The notes: generated by a model not told the origin, from the sequence alone. DNA of 64,000 nt from Agromyces mediolanus (GCF_023715325.1 NZ_JAMBNX010000004.1:62001-126000); one strand, 5' to 3'; shown: positions 41,802 through 51,176, counted from the stretch's first letter. Numbers and translations are program-made.

Positions 41802-43178
41802 TCAGGCCGTCCAGGCGGTCTTGATGTTCACGAACTCGCGGATGCCGAAGGCGCCGAGCTCGCGGCCGTAGCCGGAGTCCTTCACGCCGCCGAAGGGCAG
41901 CCCGAAGAACGAGGCCGAGTTGCCGTTCGCGAACACCGCGCCGAACTCGAGCTCGTCCTGCAGCCGGGCGATCTCCTCGGCGTCCGTCGTCCAGACGCTC
42001 GCGGCGAGGCCGAACTCGGAGTCGTTCGCCAGCTCCACCGCCTCCTCGAGCGAGCCGACCCGGTACACGCACGCGACCGGGCCGAAGCACTCCTCGCGGA
42101 AGATCCGCATCTCGGGAGTGACGTCGGTGAGCACCGTCGCCGGGTAGAACCAGCCGGGGCCGCCGGGCAGCTCGCCGCCCGTGTGCACCGTCGCGCCCTT
42201 CGCGATCGCGTCGGCGACGAGCTCGTGGGCGTCGGCCCGCACCTGCTCGGTCGCCATCGGCCCGAAGCCCGTCGCCGGGTCGAAGGGGTCGCCCGCGGTC
42301 GTCGCGCGCATCCGCTCGAGGAACAGCGCGAACCACTCGTCGTAGACGTCGTCGTGCACGTAGAAGCGCTTCGCGCAGATGCAGCTCTGCCCGCTGTTCT
42401 GCGTGCGCGAGGCCGCGCCCGCCTCGGCGGACTTCGCGACGTCGGCGCTCGGCAGCACCACGAACGCGTCGGTGCCGCCGAGCTCCAGCACGCTCTTCTT
42501 GATGTTGCGCCCGGCGGCCTCGGCGACCGCGGCCCCGGCGCCGACGGAGCCGGTCAGGGTCACGGCGCGGATGCGGCGGTCCTGGATCAGGGCGGATGCC
42601 GCGGCCCCCTCGATGAGCAGCGTCTGGAACGCGCCCGCCGGGAACCCGGCCCGCTCGAACAGCTCGCCGAGGTACAGCGCCGTCTGCGGCACGCTCGAGG
42701 CGTGCTTCAGGAGCCCGGTGTTGCCCGCCATGAGCGCGGGCGCCGCGAAGCGGATCACCTGCCAGTAGGGGTAGTTCCACGGCATCACGGCGAGCACCGT
42801 GCCGATCGGCTGGTAGACGACGCGCGCCGCGCTCGCCCCGACGGTGGCGGCCGGCACCGGCTCCTCCGCAGCAAGGTACTCCTCGGCGTGGTCGGCGTAC
42901 CAGCGCATGCCGTTCGCCGACTTCGTCACCTCGTATTTCGCCGTGCCGAGCGTCTTGCCCATCTCGGTCGAGGCGAGCGCGGCCGCCTGCTCGAGGTCGG
43001 CGTCGAGGAGGTCGGCGGCCCGGCGCATCCACGCCGCGCGCTCGGCGAACGTCGTGCGGCGCAGCACCGCGTTCGCCGCCTCCGCGCGGGCCAGGATCTG
43101 CTCCACCTGCTCGGGCGTGTGCGGCGCGAACTCGCGCTCCACCGCTCCCGTCGTCGGGTTGATCGTCGCGATCACCAT
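41802..43178 (-). CDS. NAD(P)-dependent aldehyde dehydrogenase (succinate-semialdehyde type)
   Basis: 458 aa. It oxidises an aldehyde to the acid. Motifs are PWNYPYWQVIRFAAPALMAG, LTGSVGAGAAVAEAAG (cofactor site), LELGGTDAFVV (general-base Glu ~232), QNSGQSCICAKRF (catalytic Cys ~262) and EECFGPVACVYRV. The length and the SCICAKR motif fit the GabD1/Sad group. It is the last gene of the operon that carries the GMC dehydrogenase, so it probably oxidises the aldehyde that enzyme makes. The ATG is at 43176-43178; 32 bases separate it from the GMC gene. Confidence 0.85.
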   Translation of the reverse strand: MVIATINPTTGAVEREFAPHTPEQVEQILARAEAANAVLRRTTFAERAAWMRRAADLLDADLEQAAALASTEMGKTLGTAKYEVTKSANGMRWYADHAEEYLAAEEPVPAATVGASAARVVYQPIGTVLAVMPWNYPYWQVIRFAAPALMAGNTGLLKHASSVPQTALYLGELFERAGFPAGAFQTLLIEGAAASALIQDRRIRAVTLTGSVGAGAAVAEAAGRNIKKSVLELGGTDAFVVLPSADVAKSAEAGAASRTQNSGQSCICAKRFYVHDDVYDEWFALFLERMRATTAGDPFDPATGFGPMATEQVRADAHELVADAIAKGATVHTGGELPGGPGWFYPATVLTDVTPEMRIFREECFGPVACVYRVGSLEEAVELANDSEFGLAASVWTTDAEEIARLQDELEFGAVFANGNSASFFGLPFGGVKDSGYGRELGAFGIREFVNIKTAWTA

Positions 43179-43210
43179 TTCGTTGTCCTTCCGTGTTCTC
43201 CGCGCCGCGA

Positions 43211-44779
43211 TCAGCGTTCGCCGCGGCGTCGCGCGTCGACGATCCGGTCGCCCTGCCGGAGGGAGAGCGCCATGATCGTCAGGGTCGGGTTCGCCGCGGC
43301 GCCGGTGGTGAACACCGAGCCGTCCGAGACGAAGAGGTTGGGCACGCCGTGCACGCGCCCCTCGGGGTCGACGACCCCGTCGGCGGGGTCCGCGCTCATG
43401 CGCGCGGTGCCGAGGTTGTGCCCGGACGGCATCGCGGGGGCGCGCCAGACGCGCTCGGCGCCGACCGCGCGGAACATCGCCTCGACGCGGCCGTAGGCGT
43501 GCTCGCGCATCGCGACGTCGTTCGGATGGTCGTCGTAGTGCACCTCGGGGGCGGGCAGCCCCCAGCGGTCGACTAGCGTGCTCGACAGCGTCACCCGGTT
43601 GCCGGGCTGCGGCAGGTCCTCGCCGCAGATCCAGCTCGCGGCCGTCCGGGTGTAGCCCTCGACGCGGGCGGTGAAGTCGGCGCCCCAGCCACCGGGCTCC
43701 ATGAAGGTGGTGAACGAGGGCAGCCCCTGCGAGATCGTCTCCAGGTAGTAGCCGCCCGCGAAGCCGCGCTCGGGGTCGTGCCGGGACTCGTCGGCGACGA
43801 TGCCCGCCATGTTCTCGCCGCGGTACATGTGCACCTCGTCGGGGAACTGCCCGTAGACGACGCCGGTCGTGTGCCGCATGTAGTGCCGGCCGAGGTGGTC
43901 GGAGGCGTTGCCGAGGCCGCGCTCGTGCCCGGTGGTCGCCGAGAGCAGCAGCAGCCGCGGAGTCTCGATGGCGTTGCCGGCGACGGCGACGAGCGCCGCG
44001 CGCTGCCGTCGGAGGACGCCGTCGCGGTCGAGGTACTCGACCCCGTCGGCCCGACCAGCCGCGTCGAGGGTGATCCGCACGGCGTGCGACTCGGGGCGCA
44101 GCTCGAAGCGCTCGGTCGCGATCGCCTTCGGGATCTCGCTGACGAGCGGGGTCCATTTCGAGCGGCGACGGTCGCCCTGCGAATTGAAACCGTCCTGGAT
44201 GGTGCCGGGGCGACCGTCGTAGGGTTCGACGTTCGTCGCGTACGGCCCGGTCGCGTAGTGGCGGTAGCCGACCCGTTCCGCACCGTTCGCGAAGACCCGG
44301 TAGGAGGTGTTCGCCGGCATGGGCGGGCGCCCCTCGCGGTGCGAGACGCCCATCGCCCGCTCCGACTCCGCGTAGTAGGGGGCGAGCTCGGCCGGGTCGA
44401 TGGGCCAGTCCGCGAGCGAGGCGCCCGCGATCTCCCCGTAGCTCGAGCGGGTGCGGAACTCGTGATCCTTGAAGCGCGGCGTGAGGCCGGTCCAGAGCAG
44501 CGCGGTGCCGCCGACGGCGTGGCCGTTCCAGGCGGGGAGGGCGGGGAAGTCGCGCGCGAGCGTCCATCCCCCCGTCGCCTGCCGCGCCTCGAGCCAGGAC
44601 AGCTGCGCGAAGGCGATCCGTTCGTCGTCGACGAAGTCCTCGGGGTCGATCCAGCGCCCGGACTCGAGCATGACGACGTCGAGCCCGGCGCGGGCGAGCC
44701 GCAGTGCCAGGCTCGCCCCGCCCGGGCCGGAGCCGACGATGACGGCGACGTCCGCGTCATCCAGTTCGTAGTGCCTCAT
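43211..44779 (-). CDS. GMC-family flavoprotein sugar/alcohol dehydrogenase, large subunit
   Basis: 522 aa. FAD-binding Rossmann fold at the N-terminus (VAVIVGSGPGGASLALRLAR, residues ~12-31), the loop GHAVGGTALLWTGLTPRFK, a substrate domain, and a C-terminal GMC signature with GHNLGTARMS (His ~455) and NPTLTIMALSLRQGDRI. It resembles the large subunit of gluconate 2-dehydrogenase/fructose dehydrogenase-like complexes. No Tat or Sec signal is visible, so it is probably cytoplasmic. The ATG overlaps the small-subunit stop (ATGA). No cytochrome subunit is encoded nearby, so the electron acceptor is unknown. Confidence 0.85.
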   Translation of the reverse strand: MRHYELDDADVAVIVGSGPGGASLALRLARAGLDVVMLESGRWIDPEDFVDDERIAFAQLSWLEARQATGGWTLARDFPALPAWNGHAVGGTALLWTGLTPRFKDHEFRTRSSYGEIAGASLADWPIDPAELAPYYAESERAMGVSHREGRPPMPANTSYRVFANGAERVGYRHYATGPYATNVEPYDGRPGTIQDGFNSQGDRRRSKWTPLVSEIPKAIATERFELRPESHAVRITLDAAGRADGVEYLDRDGVLRRQRAALVAVAGNAIETPRLLLLSATTGHERGLGNASDHLGRHYMRHTTGVVYGQFPDEVHMYRGENMAGIVADESRHDPERGFAGGYYLETISQGLPSFTTFMEPGGWGADFTARVEGYTRTAASWICGEDLPQPGNRVTLSSTLVDRWGLPAPEVHYDDHPNDVAMREHAYGRVEAMFRAVGAERVWRAPAMPSGHNLGTARMSADPADGVVDPEGRVHGVPNLFVSDGSVFTTGAAANPTLTIMALSLRQGDRIVDARRRGER

Positions 44780-45321
44780 GCGGTCGCCTCCGCGCCGGTC
44801 GATGCGGCCGCGGCCGATGCGGCCGACGCGGCCGACGCGGCCGATGCGACGGATGGGTCGAGCGGGCCGAGCTCGACGAGCGGCTCGTCCGACTCGACGA
44901 CCCGCGGGTCCGGCAACCAGGGCAACTCGTCGAAGCCGCGGTGCAGGTACCCGCCGAGCGCGTACGACGGCCCCGGGTACCCGAGCAGCTGCCACACCTC
45001 CCGGTCGTCGTAGAGGTGGAAGCAGATGCGTTCCCGCACGAAGGCGAAGAACGGCTCGCCCTGGTGCGACTCGAGCCAGGCGGTGCGCGCCTCGGCCGTC
45101 GCGGCGGCGGGGTCGCCGAGTGCGGCCCCGGCCTCGGCCGCGCCCGCGGCGACGAGCGCGGAGAGCTCGGCGGAAGCCGCAGCGTCGGCGGCGAGGAGCG
45201 CGACCGCGCGCTCGTACGGCCCGTCGGGGAGCCGGTCATGCGGGTAGAGCGCCCGCGCGAGCGCGAGCAGCGTGCTGGCGGTGGCGCCCGGAGCGGGGGA
45301 CGCCGGCTGGTCTTCGGTCAT
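44776..45321 (-). CDS. Gluconate 2-dehydrogenase subunit 3-like small subunit
   Basis: 181 aa. The region TLLALARALYPHDRLPDGPY, then EPFFAFVRERICFHLYDDRE and QLLGYPGPSYALGGYLHRGF, is typical of subunit 3 partners of GMC dehydrogenases. The twin-arginine signal usual for this family is absent, matching the signal-less large subunit. The C-terminus is a low-complexity Ala/Ser tail (SAASAASAASAAAAS) from repeated GCGGCCGA units. Its stop overlaps the large-subunit start. The ATG is at 45319-45321. Confidence 0.75.
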   Translation of the reverse strand: MTEDQPASPAPGATASTLLALARALYPHDRLPDGPYERAVALLAADAAASAELSALVAAGAAEAGAALGDPAAATAEARTAWLESHQGEPFFAFVRERICFHLYDDREVWQLLGYPGPSYALGGYLHRGFDELPWLPDPRVVESDEPLVELGPLDPSVASAASAASAASAAAASTGAEATA

Positions 45322-45394
45322 GGTGCCTTCTCGATGGTGCGGAGGGAGCGGATGGGCGGGGCGCCCGGATGCCTCGGGGCGCCCCGCCGTCCGG

Positions 45395-46600
45395 TCAGGG
45401 GATGATGCGGTCGCGCCAGGCATCGGGGAACCCGGGCAGGTCCTCGCCGCCGAACGAGGTCGAGTGCACGTCGGGCATCTCGTCGTTCACGCGCAGCACG
45501 GCGTCGAGCTCGGCGCTCGTGATCGGCGTCTGCGGCACCACCCAGTCCTTCGGGATGTCCTGGCCCTGCCAGAGCTGCGTCAGCGCGAGCAGCGCGGTGC
45601 GCCACTGGAAGTTCGAGTAGACGCCGCCGAAGCCGTTGAGGTCCCGCTCCTTCCACGCCCGCAGGTACGCCATGTTGTCCTCGCCGTTCACGATCGGCAC
45701 GTCGACGCCGGCGTCCTCGAACGCCTCGATCGCGGGGACGGACTGGTCGCCGAGGTCGACCCAGACGGCGTCGATCTCGCCCTTCGCGATCTCGTCGGTG
45801 ACGGCCTTCTTGATCTCGGCCGGGTCGGCGCCCGTGAGGTAGTCGACGTACTCGATGCCGGCGTCGTCGAAGATCTTCTGCGAGGCCGCCCAGCGGGACT
45901 CGAAGACGTCGACGCCCGCGGCGGTGCGGAGCGCGACGACCTTGTCGCCCGGCTCGAGCTGGTCGGCGATGAACTCGCCGACGTCGATGCCCCAGGCCAT
46001 GCCGCCGATCGAGTGCACGAACGAGGTGACGCAGTCGGTGCTCACGGCGCGGTCGAAGACGATGACCGGCTTACCGGTCTCGCAGGCGCGCTCGACGGCC
46101 GCGGTCGTCGCGTCGGGCGAGTACGGCGAGATGATGAAGCCGTCGCAGTCGCCCTCATTGACGAAGTAGTCGATATCGGCGACCTGGGTGTCGTCGGAGT
46201 CCTGCGCGTCGCGCGTCTCCATCTGCTGCACGACGCCCTGCTCCTGCAGCACCTGGAGCTGCTGGTTCATCGTGATCCAGCCCGTCTGCCGCCAGGTGTT
46301 CGAGAGCGAGGCGTTGGCGAAGCACACCTTGCCGGGCCGGTCGAGCGCGTAGTCGGCCGCAGCGACCATGTCGCCCGCCAGATACTGCAGGTAGGGCTTC
46401 GCCGGGTCGCCCTCGAACTGCGCGCCGCGGCGCTCGTTCTCGAGGTCGAACTGGGCCTGGTCGAACCAGGGGTTGGCTTCGGCGCTCGGCTCGCTCTCGG
46501 ATCCGCCGCCGGCGTTCGCGCCGGGCGCGCACGCCGTGAGCGCGAGCGCGAAGACGCCGGCGCCGACGAGGGCGAGGCGGGAGGTGCGTCGTTGCATCAT
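45395..46600 (-). CDS. Sugar ABC transporter binding lipoprotein (type 1 fold)
   Basis: 401 aa. Signal with lipobox LALTAC, then a ribose-binding-like (Peripla_BP_4) domain. Stretches include GKVCFANASLSNTWRQTGW, NEGDCDGFIISPYSPDATTA, CETGKPVIVFDRAVSTDCV and GEIDAVWVDLGDQSVPAIEA. It works with two permeases and one double ATPase upstream. The ligand is unknown; the GMC and aldehyde dehydrogenases downstream suggest a sugar, polyol or sugar acid. The ATG overlaps the upstream permease stop by four bases (ATGA). Confidence 0.85.
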   Translation of the reverse strand: MMQRRTSRLALVGAGVFALALTACAPGANAGGGSESEPSAEANPWFDQAQFDLENERRGAQFEGDPAKPYLQYLAGDMVAAADYALDRPGKVCFANASLSNTWRQTGWITMNQQLQVLQEQGVVQQMETRDAQDSDDTQVADIDYFVNEGDCDGFIISPYSPDATTAAVERACETGKPVIVFDRAVSTDCVTSFVHSIGGMAWGIDVGEFIADQLEPGDKVVALRTAAGVDVFESRWAASQKIFDDAGIEYVDYLTGADPAEIKKAVTDEIAKGEIDAVWVDLGDQSVPAIEAFEDAGVDVPIVNGEDNMAYLRAWKERDLNGFGGVYSNFQWRTALLALTQLWQGQDIPKDWVVPQTPITSAELDAVLRVNDEMPDVHSTSFGGEDLPGFPDAWRDRIIP

Positions 46601-47703
46601 GTTCCTCTCGGTTGCTGTGATGCGGGGGCGGGGGCCCCCTCGCCCGCGCCGGGCTCGGAGCGCGGCGGGACCTCTCGGACCGGCGGACGACGCCGCCGGA
46701 AGGTGGTGAGCACGGTGACGGCCATCGCGACGAGGATGATCGCCCCCTGCACGGTGGGTCGCCAGGTGGCGGCCACGCCGACGAAGTTCAGCAGCGTGAA
46801 CAGGCTCTCGAGCACGAGAGCCCCGGCGACGGCGGAGAGCAGCCAGCCGCGACCGCCGCCGAGCACGACCCCGCCGATGACGCACGCGGTGATCGCCGTG
46901 AACTCGTAGCCGGAGCCGACGGAGGGGTGCACGCCCGCGTAGCCGACGAGCAGGATGGCGGCGACCGTCGCGGCGAGCGCGGAGAGCAGGTAGGCGCGCG
47001 TCTGCAGCCACCACACGGACGATCCGGCGAGGTGGGCGACCCGCGGGTTGTCGCCCGAGAGGAGGAGGAGCCGACCGAAGGGCCGGCGCACGAGCCAGGA
47101 GGCGATGACGACCACGACGACGAGCACGACGACGGCCCAGGGCAGGTAGCCGATGATCGGCAGCTGGAGCCCGCTGCGGCCGAGCACGCGGAACTCCTCC
47201 GCCGGGTTCTGTCCTGCGGAGCCGCCGGTCGCGTAGAAGGTGAGCCCGGAGAGGATGAGCATCGTGCCGAGCGTGGTGATGAACCCGGGCACCCTGAGCA
47301 GGGTGGTGACGAGGCCGTTCACGAGGCCGACGACGACCGCGACCGCGACCATGAGCAGGACCACCGGCAGGATGCGCGACGGGTCGTCGCCGATGAGCGT
47401 GCCGGCGAGCACCACCTGCACGCCGATCACGGCGCCCATCGACAGGTCGAACTCGCCGGAGACGAGCACGAAGTACTGGCCGACGGCGACGATCGCGACC
47501 GGGGCCATTCTGGCGATGAGCCGGAGGAACTGATCGGGGGCGGCGAGCTGCGGGTTGTAGGCGACGACCGCGACGAGCAGAGCCACGAGCAGCACCCAGA
47601 CGATGCCGCCGGGGGTGGCGAGCCCCGCCGCGAGGCGCCTCGCGAGCGGCGGCCGGCTCGGGTCGTACCTGGTGACGGCGGGTTCGGCGACGGTGCCGGT
47701 CAT
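46597..47703 (-). CDS. Ribose-type ABC permease 1
   Basis: 368 aa, BPD_transp_2 (RbsC) family with eight to ten membrane segments. Visible stretches are VAIVAVGQYFVLVSGEFDLS, the conserved GxFDLS signature, RVPGFITTLGTMLILSGLTF and VIGGVVLGGGRGWLLSAVAG. The cytoplasmic tail is Pro/Arg-rich. It overlaps the genes on both sides by four bases. It should pair with permease 2 as a heterodimer. Confidence 0.88.
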   Translation of the reverse strand: MTGTVAEPAVTRYDPSRPPLARRLAAGLATPGGIVWVLLVALLVAVVAYNPQLAAPDQFLRLIARMAPVAIVAVGQYFVLVSGEFDLSMGAVIGVQVVLAGTLIGDDPSRILPVVLLMVAVAVVVGLVNGLVTTLLRVPGFITTLGTMLILSGLTFYATGGSAGQNPAEEFRVLGRSGLQLPIIGYLPWAVVVLVVVVVIASWLVRRPFGRLLLLSGDNPRVAHLAGSSVWWLQTRAYLLSALAATVAAILLVGYAGVHPSVGSGYEFTAITACVIGGVVLGGGRGWLLSAVAGALVLESLFTLLNFVGVAATWRPTVQGAIILVAMAVTVLTTFRRRRPPVREVPPRSEPGAGEGAPAPASQQPRGT

Positions 47704-48809
47704 CGCTCGGCTCCTTCCGTGACGGAGGCGGTCGGACGGGCGGCGGCGGCCGCGGATGCCTCGGCCGGGGCGGGCCCGGCGGCATCCGTGAACCGGCGCC
47801 GCACGAGCGGGGCGGCGCGGCGGGCGTAGAGCGCGACCGCGGCGATGATGACGACGCCGCGCACGACCTCTTTGAGGAACGGGTTCACCTGCAGGATCCC
47901 CATCGCACTGTCGACGACGGCGAAGATGAGGATGCCGCCGAGGGTGCCCCAGAGCGAGCCGCGGCCGCCCGCGAGCGAGGCGCCGCCGAGCACGACGGCC
48001 GCGATCGAGAGCAGGTCGTACCCGCCCTGCTCCCCGACGGTCGGGCTGCCGACGCCGAGCCGGGCGACGATCACGACGCCCGCGATGCCGGCGCAGAGGC
48101 CGGAGAGGGCGTGCGCGACGACCACCGGCGTCCCGGCGCGGACGCCGGACATGCGGGCGACGTGCGCGTCGCCGCCGACGGCGAGCAGGTGCATCCCCAT
48201 CCGGGTCCGCCCGACCAGGATGACCGCGAGCACGAGGCAGACGAGCATCAGCAGAGTCGGCACGGGCAGCGGACCGACGCTCGCGGAGCCGAAGGCGGCG
48301 AGTTCGGGGCTCGCTTTGCCCGTGGTGCCGCGGTAGTAGCTCGCGAGGTAGCCGGCCACGAGCAGTCCGACGCCGAGCGAGGCGATGAAGCCGCTGAGCC
48401 GCAGGTAGGCGACGAGGCATCCGGTCAGCGCGCCGATCACGACGGTCGCGACGAGCGCCGTGACGATGCCGGGGACGGTGCCGCCCGAGGCGCCGGCCAT
48501 CGTTCCGGCGGCGAGGACGCTCGACAGGCTCACGAGGTAGGCGACGGAGAGGTCGAGGCTGCCGACCAGGATGACGAGCGTCTGGCCGATCGCGACGAAG
48601 CCGAGCACCGCGATGCTCGTCATGAGCACGGTGAGGTTGCCGGGCGTGAAGAGGTTGCGTCCGGCCGCGGCGACGACGACCGCGGCGACGGCGATGACGC
48701 CGAGGAGCACGAGGTAGACACCGGCGGTCGAGCCGAGGCCGCCGCGCAGCCGGGCGATCGCCGCGGACCGGGTGCCGCGGCCGCCGGTCTCGGATGCCGT
48801 GCCGCTCAT
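47700..48809 (-). CDS. Ribose-type ABC permease 2
   Basis: 369 aa, RbsC family. Signature stretches are GFVAIGQTLVILVGSLDLSV, LSGFIASLGVGLLVAGYLAS and LLSIAAVVLGGASLAGGRGS. The tail is rich in Ala and Arg. It overlaps the ATPase stop (48806) and the next permease start by four bases each, so the four transporter genes are translated as one unit. Confidence 0.88.
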   Translation of the reverse strand: MSGTASETGGRGTRSAAIARLRGGLGSTAGVYLVLLGVIAVAAVVVAAAGRNLFTPGNLTVLMTSIAVLGFVAIGQTLVILVGSLDLSVAYLVSLSSVLAAGTMAGASGGTVPGIVTALVATVVIGALTGCLVAYLRLSGFIASLGVGLLVAGYLASYYRGTTGKASPELAAFGSASVGPLPVPTLLMLVCLVLAVILVGRTRMGMHLLAVGGDAHVARMSGVRAGTPVVVAHALSGLCAGIAGVVIVARLGVGSPTVGEQGGYDLLSIAAVVLGGASLAGGRGSLWGTLGGILIFAVVDSAMGILQVNPFLKEVVRGVVIIAAVALYARRAAPLVRRRFTDAAGPAPAEASAAAAARPTASVTEGAER

Positions 48810-50287
48810 GCCGCGACCGCCGTTCCGGCGGCCAGCGCGGCCACCTGCTCCTCGCTCGGCCCGCGATCGAGGGCGCCGGCGATGCGGCCGTCCCGCATGA
48901 CGACGACGCGGTCGCTCATGCCGATCACCTCGGGCAGCTCGGAGGAGACCATGACGATCGCGTGCCCGGCCGCGGTGAGCCGGCGCATCACCTCGTAGAC
49001 CGCGCGCTTCGCCCCCACGTCGATGCCGCGGGTCGGCTCGTCGAGCAGAATCAGTCCCGGGTCGAGCAGCAGCCACTTCGCGAGCACGACCTTCTGCTGA
49101 TTGCCGCCCGAGAGGTAGCGCACGATCTGCTCGGGCCCGCGGGCCGAGACGTCGAGCTCGGAGAGCAGCGGGGTGAGTCCCCGTGCGGCCGCCCGGGCCC
49201 GGCGCGGGGCGCTGGAGCGCACGACGGCGAGCGCGTTGTCCTCGATCGACTGTTCGAGGGCGAGACCGGAGCCCTTGCGGTCCTCCGTGAGATAGGCGAT
49301 GCCGGCGTCGATGCCGTGCACCGGGCGCCGCGGCCGGTAGCTGCGGCCATCGAGCCGCATCGAGCCGCGGGTGAACGGGGCGACGCCGGCGATGGCCTCG
49401 AGCAGCTCGGTGCGCCCCGAGCCCTGCAGTCCGGCGATGCCGAGGATCTCGCCCCGGCGGACCTCGAGCGCGATGCCGTCGAGCTGGGCGTTGCCGCCGC
49501 CGTCGATCGAGAGCAGTTCGCTCCGGTCGTCACCGGGCGCCGGATCCGGGAAGAAGGCGGAGAGCGCTCGACCGACCATGAGGCGCACGACCTCGGACTC
49601 GTCGGTCTCGGCGGTGTCGAGCGTCGCGACGAGCGCGCCGTCCTTCAGCACGGTGATCTTCGTGCAGAGCTCGAAGATCTCGCGCATGCGGTGCGAGACG
49701 TAGAGCACGGCGACGCCGCGGGCGGAGAGCCGGCGGACGATCGCGTAGAGCAGTTCCACCTCGTGCTCGGCGAGGGCGGCGGTGGGCTCGTCCATCGAGA
49801 TGATGCGCGGCTCGTAGCTCAGCGCCTTCGCGATCTCGACGATCTGCTGCTCGGCGACGGAGAGCGAGCGCACGAGGGCGTTCGGGGAGATGCCGTCGAC
49901 GCCGATCTCGGCGAGGAGCTCGGCGGCGCGGCGACGCATCGCCCGGCGGTCGACGAGGCCGAGGCGGCGTGGCTCGCGGCCGAGCAGGATGTTCTCGGCG
50001 ACCGTGCGGTCGGGCAGGAGGTTGAACTCCTGGTAGACCGTCGACACGCCCGCGGCGTAGGCGGCCTGCGGATGGGAGAACGTGCGCGCCTCGCCGTCGA
50101 TCAGCACCGTGCCCGCGTCGGCCTGCTGCACGCCGGCGAGGATCTTCATGAGCGTCGACTTGCCGGCGCCGTTCTCGCCGACCAGGGCGTGCACCTCGCC
50201 CGCCTCCACCCGCAGGTCGACGCCGGCGAGGGCCGGGTAGCCGAAGAAGGACTTCGCGAGGCCTCGCACCTCCAACGCATGGCTCAT
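48806..50287 (-). CDS. Sugar ABC transporter ATPase, RbsA type
   Basis: 493 aa with two nucleotide-binding domains. The first has VGENGAGKSTLMKILAG (Walker A, ~34-45), LSVAEQQIVEIAKAL and IISMDEPTAAL. The second has GLQGSGRTELLEAIAG (degenerate Walker A), YLSGGNQQKVVLAKWL and ILLDEPTRGIDVGAK. This is the layout of ribose/xylose-type importers. The ATG at 50285-50287 is the first gene of the operon; the promoter and operators lie in the next 180 bases. Confidence 0.9.
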   Translation of the reverse strand: MSHALEVRGLAKSFFGYPALAGVDLRVEAGEVHALVGENGAGKSTLMKILAGVQQADAGTVLIDGEARTFSHPQAAYAAGVSTVYQEFNLLPDRTVAENILLGREPRRLGLVDRRAMRRRAAELLAEIGVDGISPNALVRSLSVAEQQIVEIAKALSYEPRIISMDEPTAALAEHEVELLYAIVRRLSARGVAVLYVSHRMREIFELCTKITVLKDGALVATLDTAETDESEVVRLMVGRALSAFFPDPAPGDDRSELLSIDGGGNAQLDGIALEVRRGEILGIAGLQGSGRTELLEAIAGVAPFTRGSMRLDGRSYRPRRPVHGIDAGIAYLTEDRKGSGLALEQSIEDNALAVVRSSAPRRARAAARGLTPLLSELDVSARGPEQIVRYLSGGNQQKVVLAKWLLLDPGLILLDEPTRGIDVGAKRAVYEVMRRLTAAGHAIVMVSSELPEVIGMSDRVVVMRDGRIAGALDRGPSEEQVAALAAGTAVAA

Positions 50288-50307
50288 GCGCACTCCACTC
50301 CATCGTG

Positions 50308-50326
50308 TTGGGGAAACGTTTTCCAA
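50308..50326. promoter_or_regulatory. LacI-type operator candidate
   Basis: TTGGGGAAACGTTTTCCAA is a near-perfect palindrome centred on CG, the hallmark of LacI-family sites (A-rich arm, central CG, T-rich arm). It lies 21 bases upstream of the ATPase start. A LacI regulator is encoded 1 kb away (51221-52279). Confidence 0.7.
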
Positions 50327-50367
50327 CGCCTGTTCAGCGACAGTACCTGCCGATCGATACTGCGTCA

Positions 50368-50385
50368 AGGATTATCGATAATCCT
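50368..50385. promoter_or_regulatory. 18-bp perfect palindrome, GntR operator candidate
   Basis: AGGATTATCGATAATCCT is self-complementary over all 18 bases and AT-rich against its surroundings. It lies between the divergent ABC operon and the GntR gene, where an FCD-type GntR regulator would be expected to bind. Confidence 0.7.
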
Positions 50386-50469
50386 GCCGTACGCGACCCC
50401 GGCCGCGTATGATCGAGCGAGACCGAGGCCCCGAACTGGGGTGCCCGGCGGCCAGCGAAGGGGTGCGGC

Positions 50470-51150
50470 ATGAGTGCAGCCGAGGGCGGGGCCGACTCCA
50501 GCCTCCTCGACCGGGCGACCCTCGGCAGCCGGGTGCGCGACTACCTGCTCGTCGAGATCGCGAACGGGCGGCTCGCACCGGGCTCCCCCGTGCGCGAACT
50601 CGACATCGCCAAGCGGCTCGGCACGAGTCAGACCCCGGTGCGCGAGGCGTTCCGCGAGCTCGCCGCCTTCGGGCTGCTCGAGGCGCGCAGCCACGTCGGC
50701 ACCCGGGTGCGCGAGGTGGGCGAGCGCGAGCTCGCCGAGGCGGTGCCGGTGCGTGCCGCGCTCGAGGCCGTCGCGGCCCGGCTCGCCGCCCCGCACGTGG
50801 CCGAGGACCCGTCACGGCTCGAGGCCGCGCTCGACGAACTCATCCGCGTCGCCACGCTCGACGACCGCCTCGCCTACGCGAACGCCTGCACCCAGTTCCA
50901 CCGCGAGGTCGTGCGCTCGGCGCAGAACGACTCCCTGCTCCGCGCCTGGAACGCGCTCGGCATCGAGATCATGACCATCATGACCATGCTGACGAACGAG
51001 GAGCCGCTCGACGTCGCCGCCGAGGGGCACCGCGGCATCGTCGAGGCGCTCGCCTCCGGAGACGTCGAACGGTCCGTGGCGATCGTCAACGCGCACGTCG
51101 CCGCGTACATCCCCGGCGCGACCGAGCCGCCCGTGCACGTCACCGGCTGA
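50470..51150 (+). CDS. GntR-family regulator, FadR/FCD type
   Basis: 226 aa. N-terminal winged helix with VRELDIAKRLGTSQTPVREA and FRELAAFGLLEARSHVGTRV, then an all-helical FCD ligand domain with LDDRLAYANACTQFHREVV, containing residues typical of metal-binding FCD proteins, and EGHRGIVEALASGDVERSV. Such regulators usually sense sugar acids or other organic acids, which fits an oxidative sugar pathway. It is divergent from the ABC/GMC operon, with the 18-bp palindrome between them. Confidence 0.85.
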   Translation: MSAAEGGADSSLLDRATLGSRVRDYLLVEIANGRLAPGSPVRELDIAKRLGTSQTPVREAFRELAAFGLLEARSHVGTRVREVGERELAEAVPVRAALEAVAARLAAPHVAEDPSRLEAALDELIRVATLDDRLAYANACTQFHREVVRSAQNDSLLRAWNALGIEIMTIMTMLTNEEPLDVAAEGHRGIVEALASGDVERSVAIVNAHVAAYIPGATEPPVHVTG

Positions 51151-51176
51151 CGCCCCCTCCCCTCCGACCTGACAGG

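Noticed and set aside
44776..44870. Ala/Ser-rich tail of the small dehydrogenase subunit considered as a surface anchor
   Set aside because: It is low-complexity DNA repeat with no hydrophobic segment or sorting motif.
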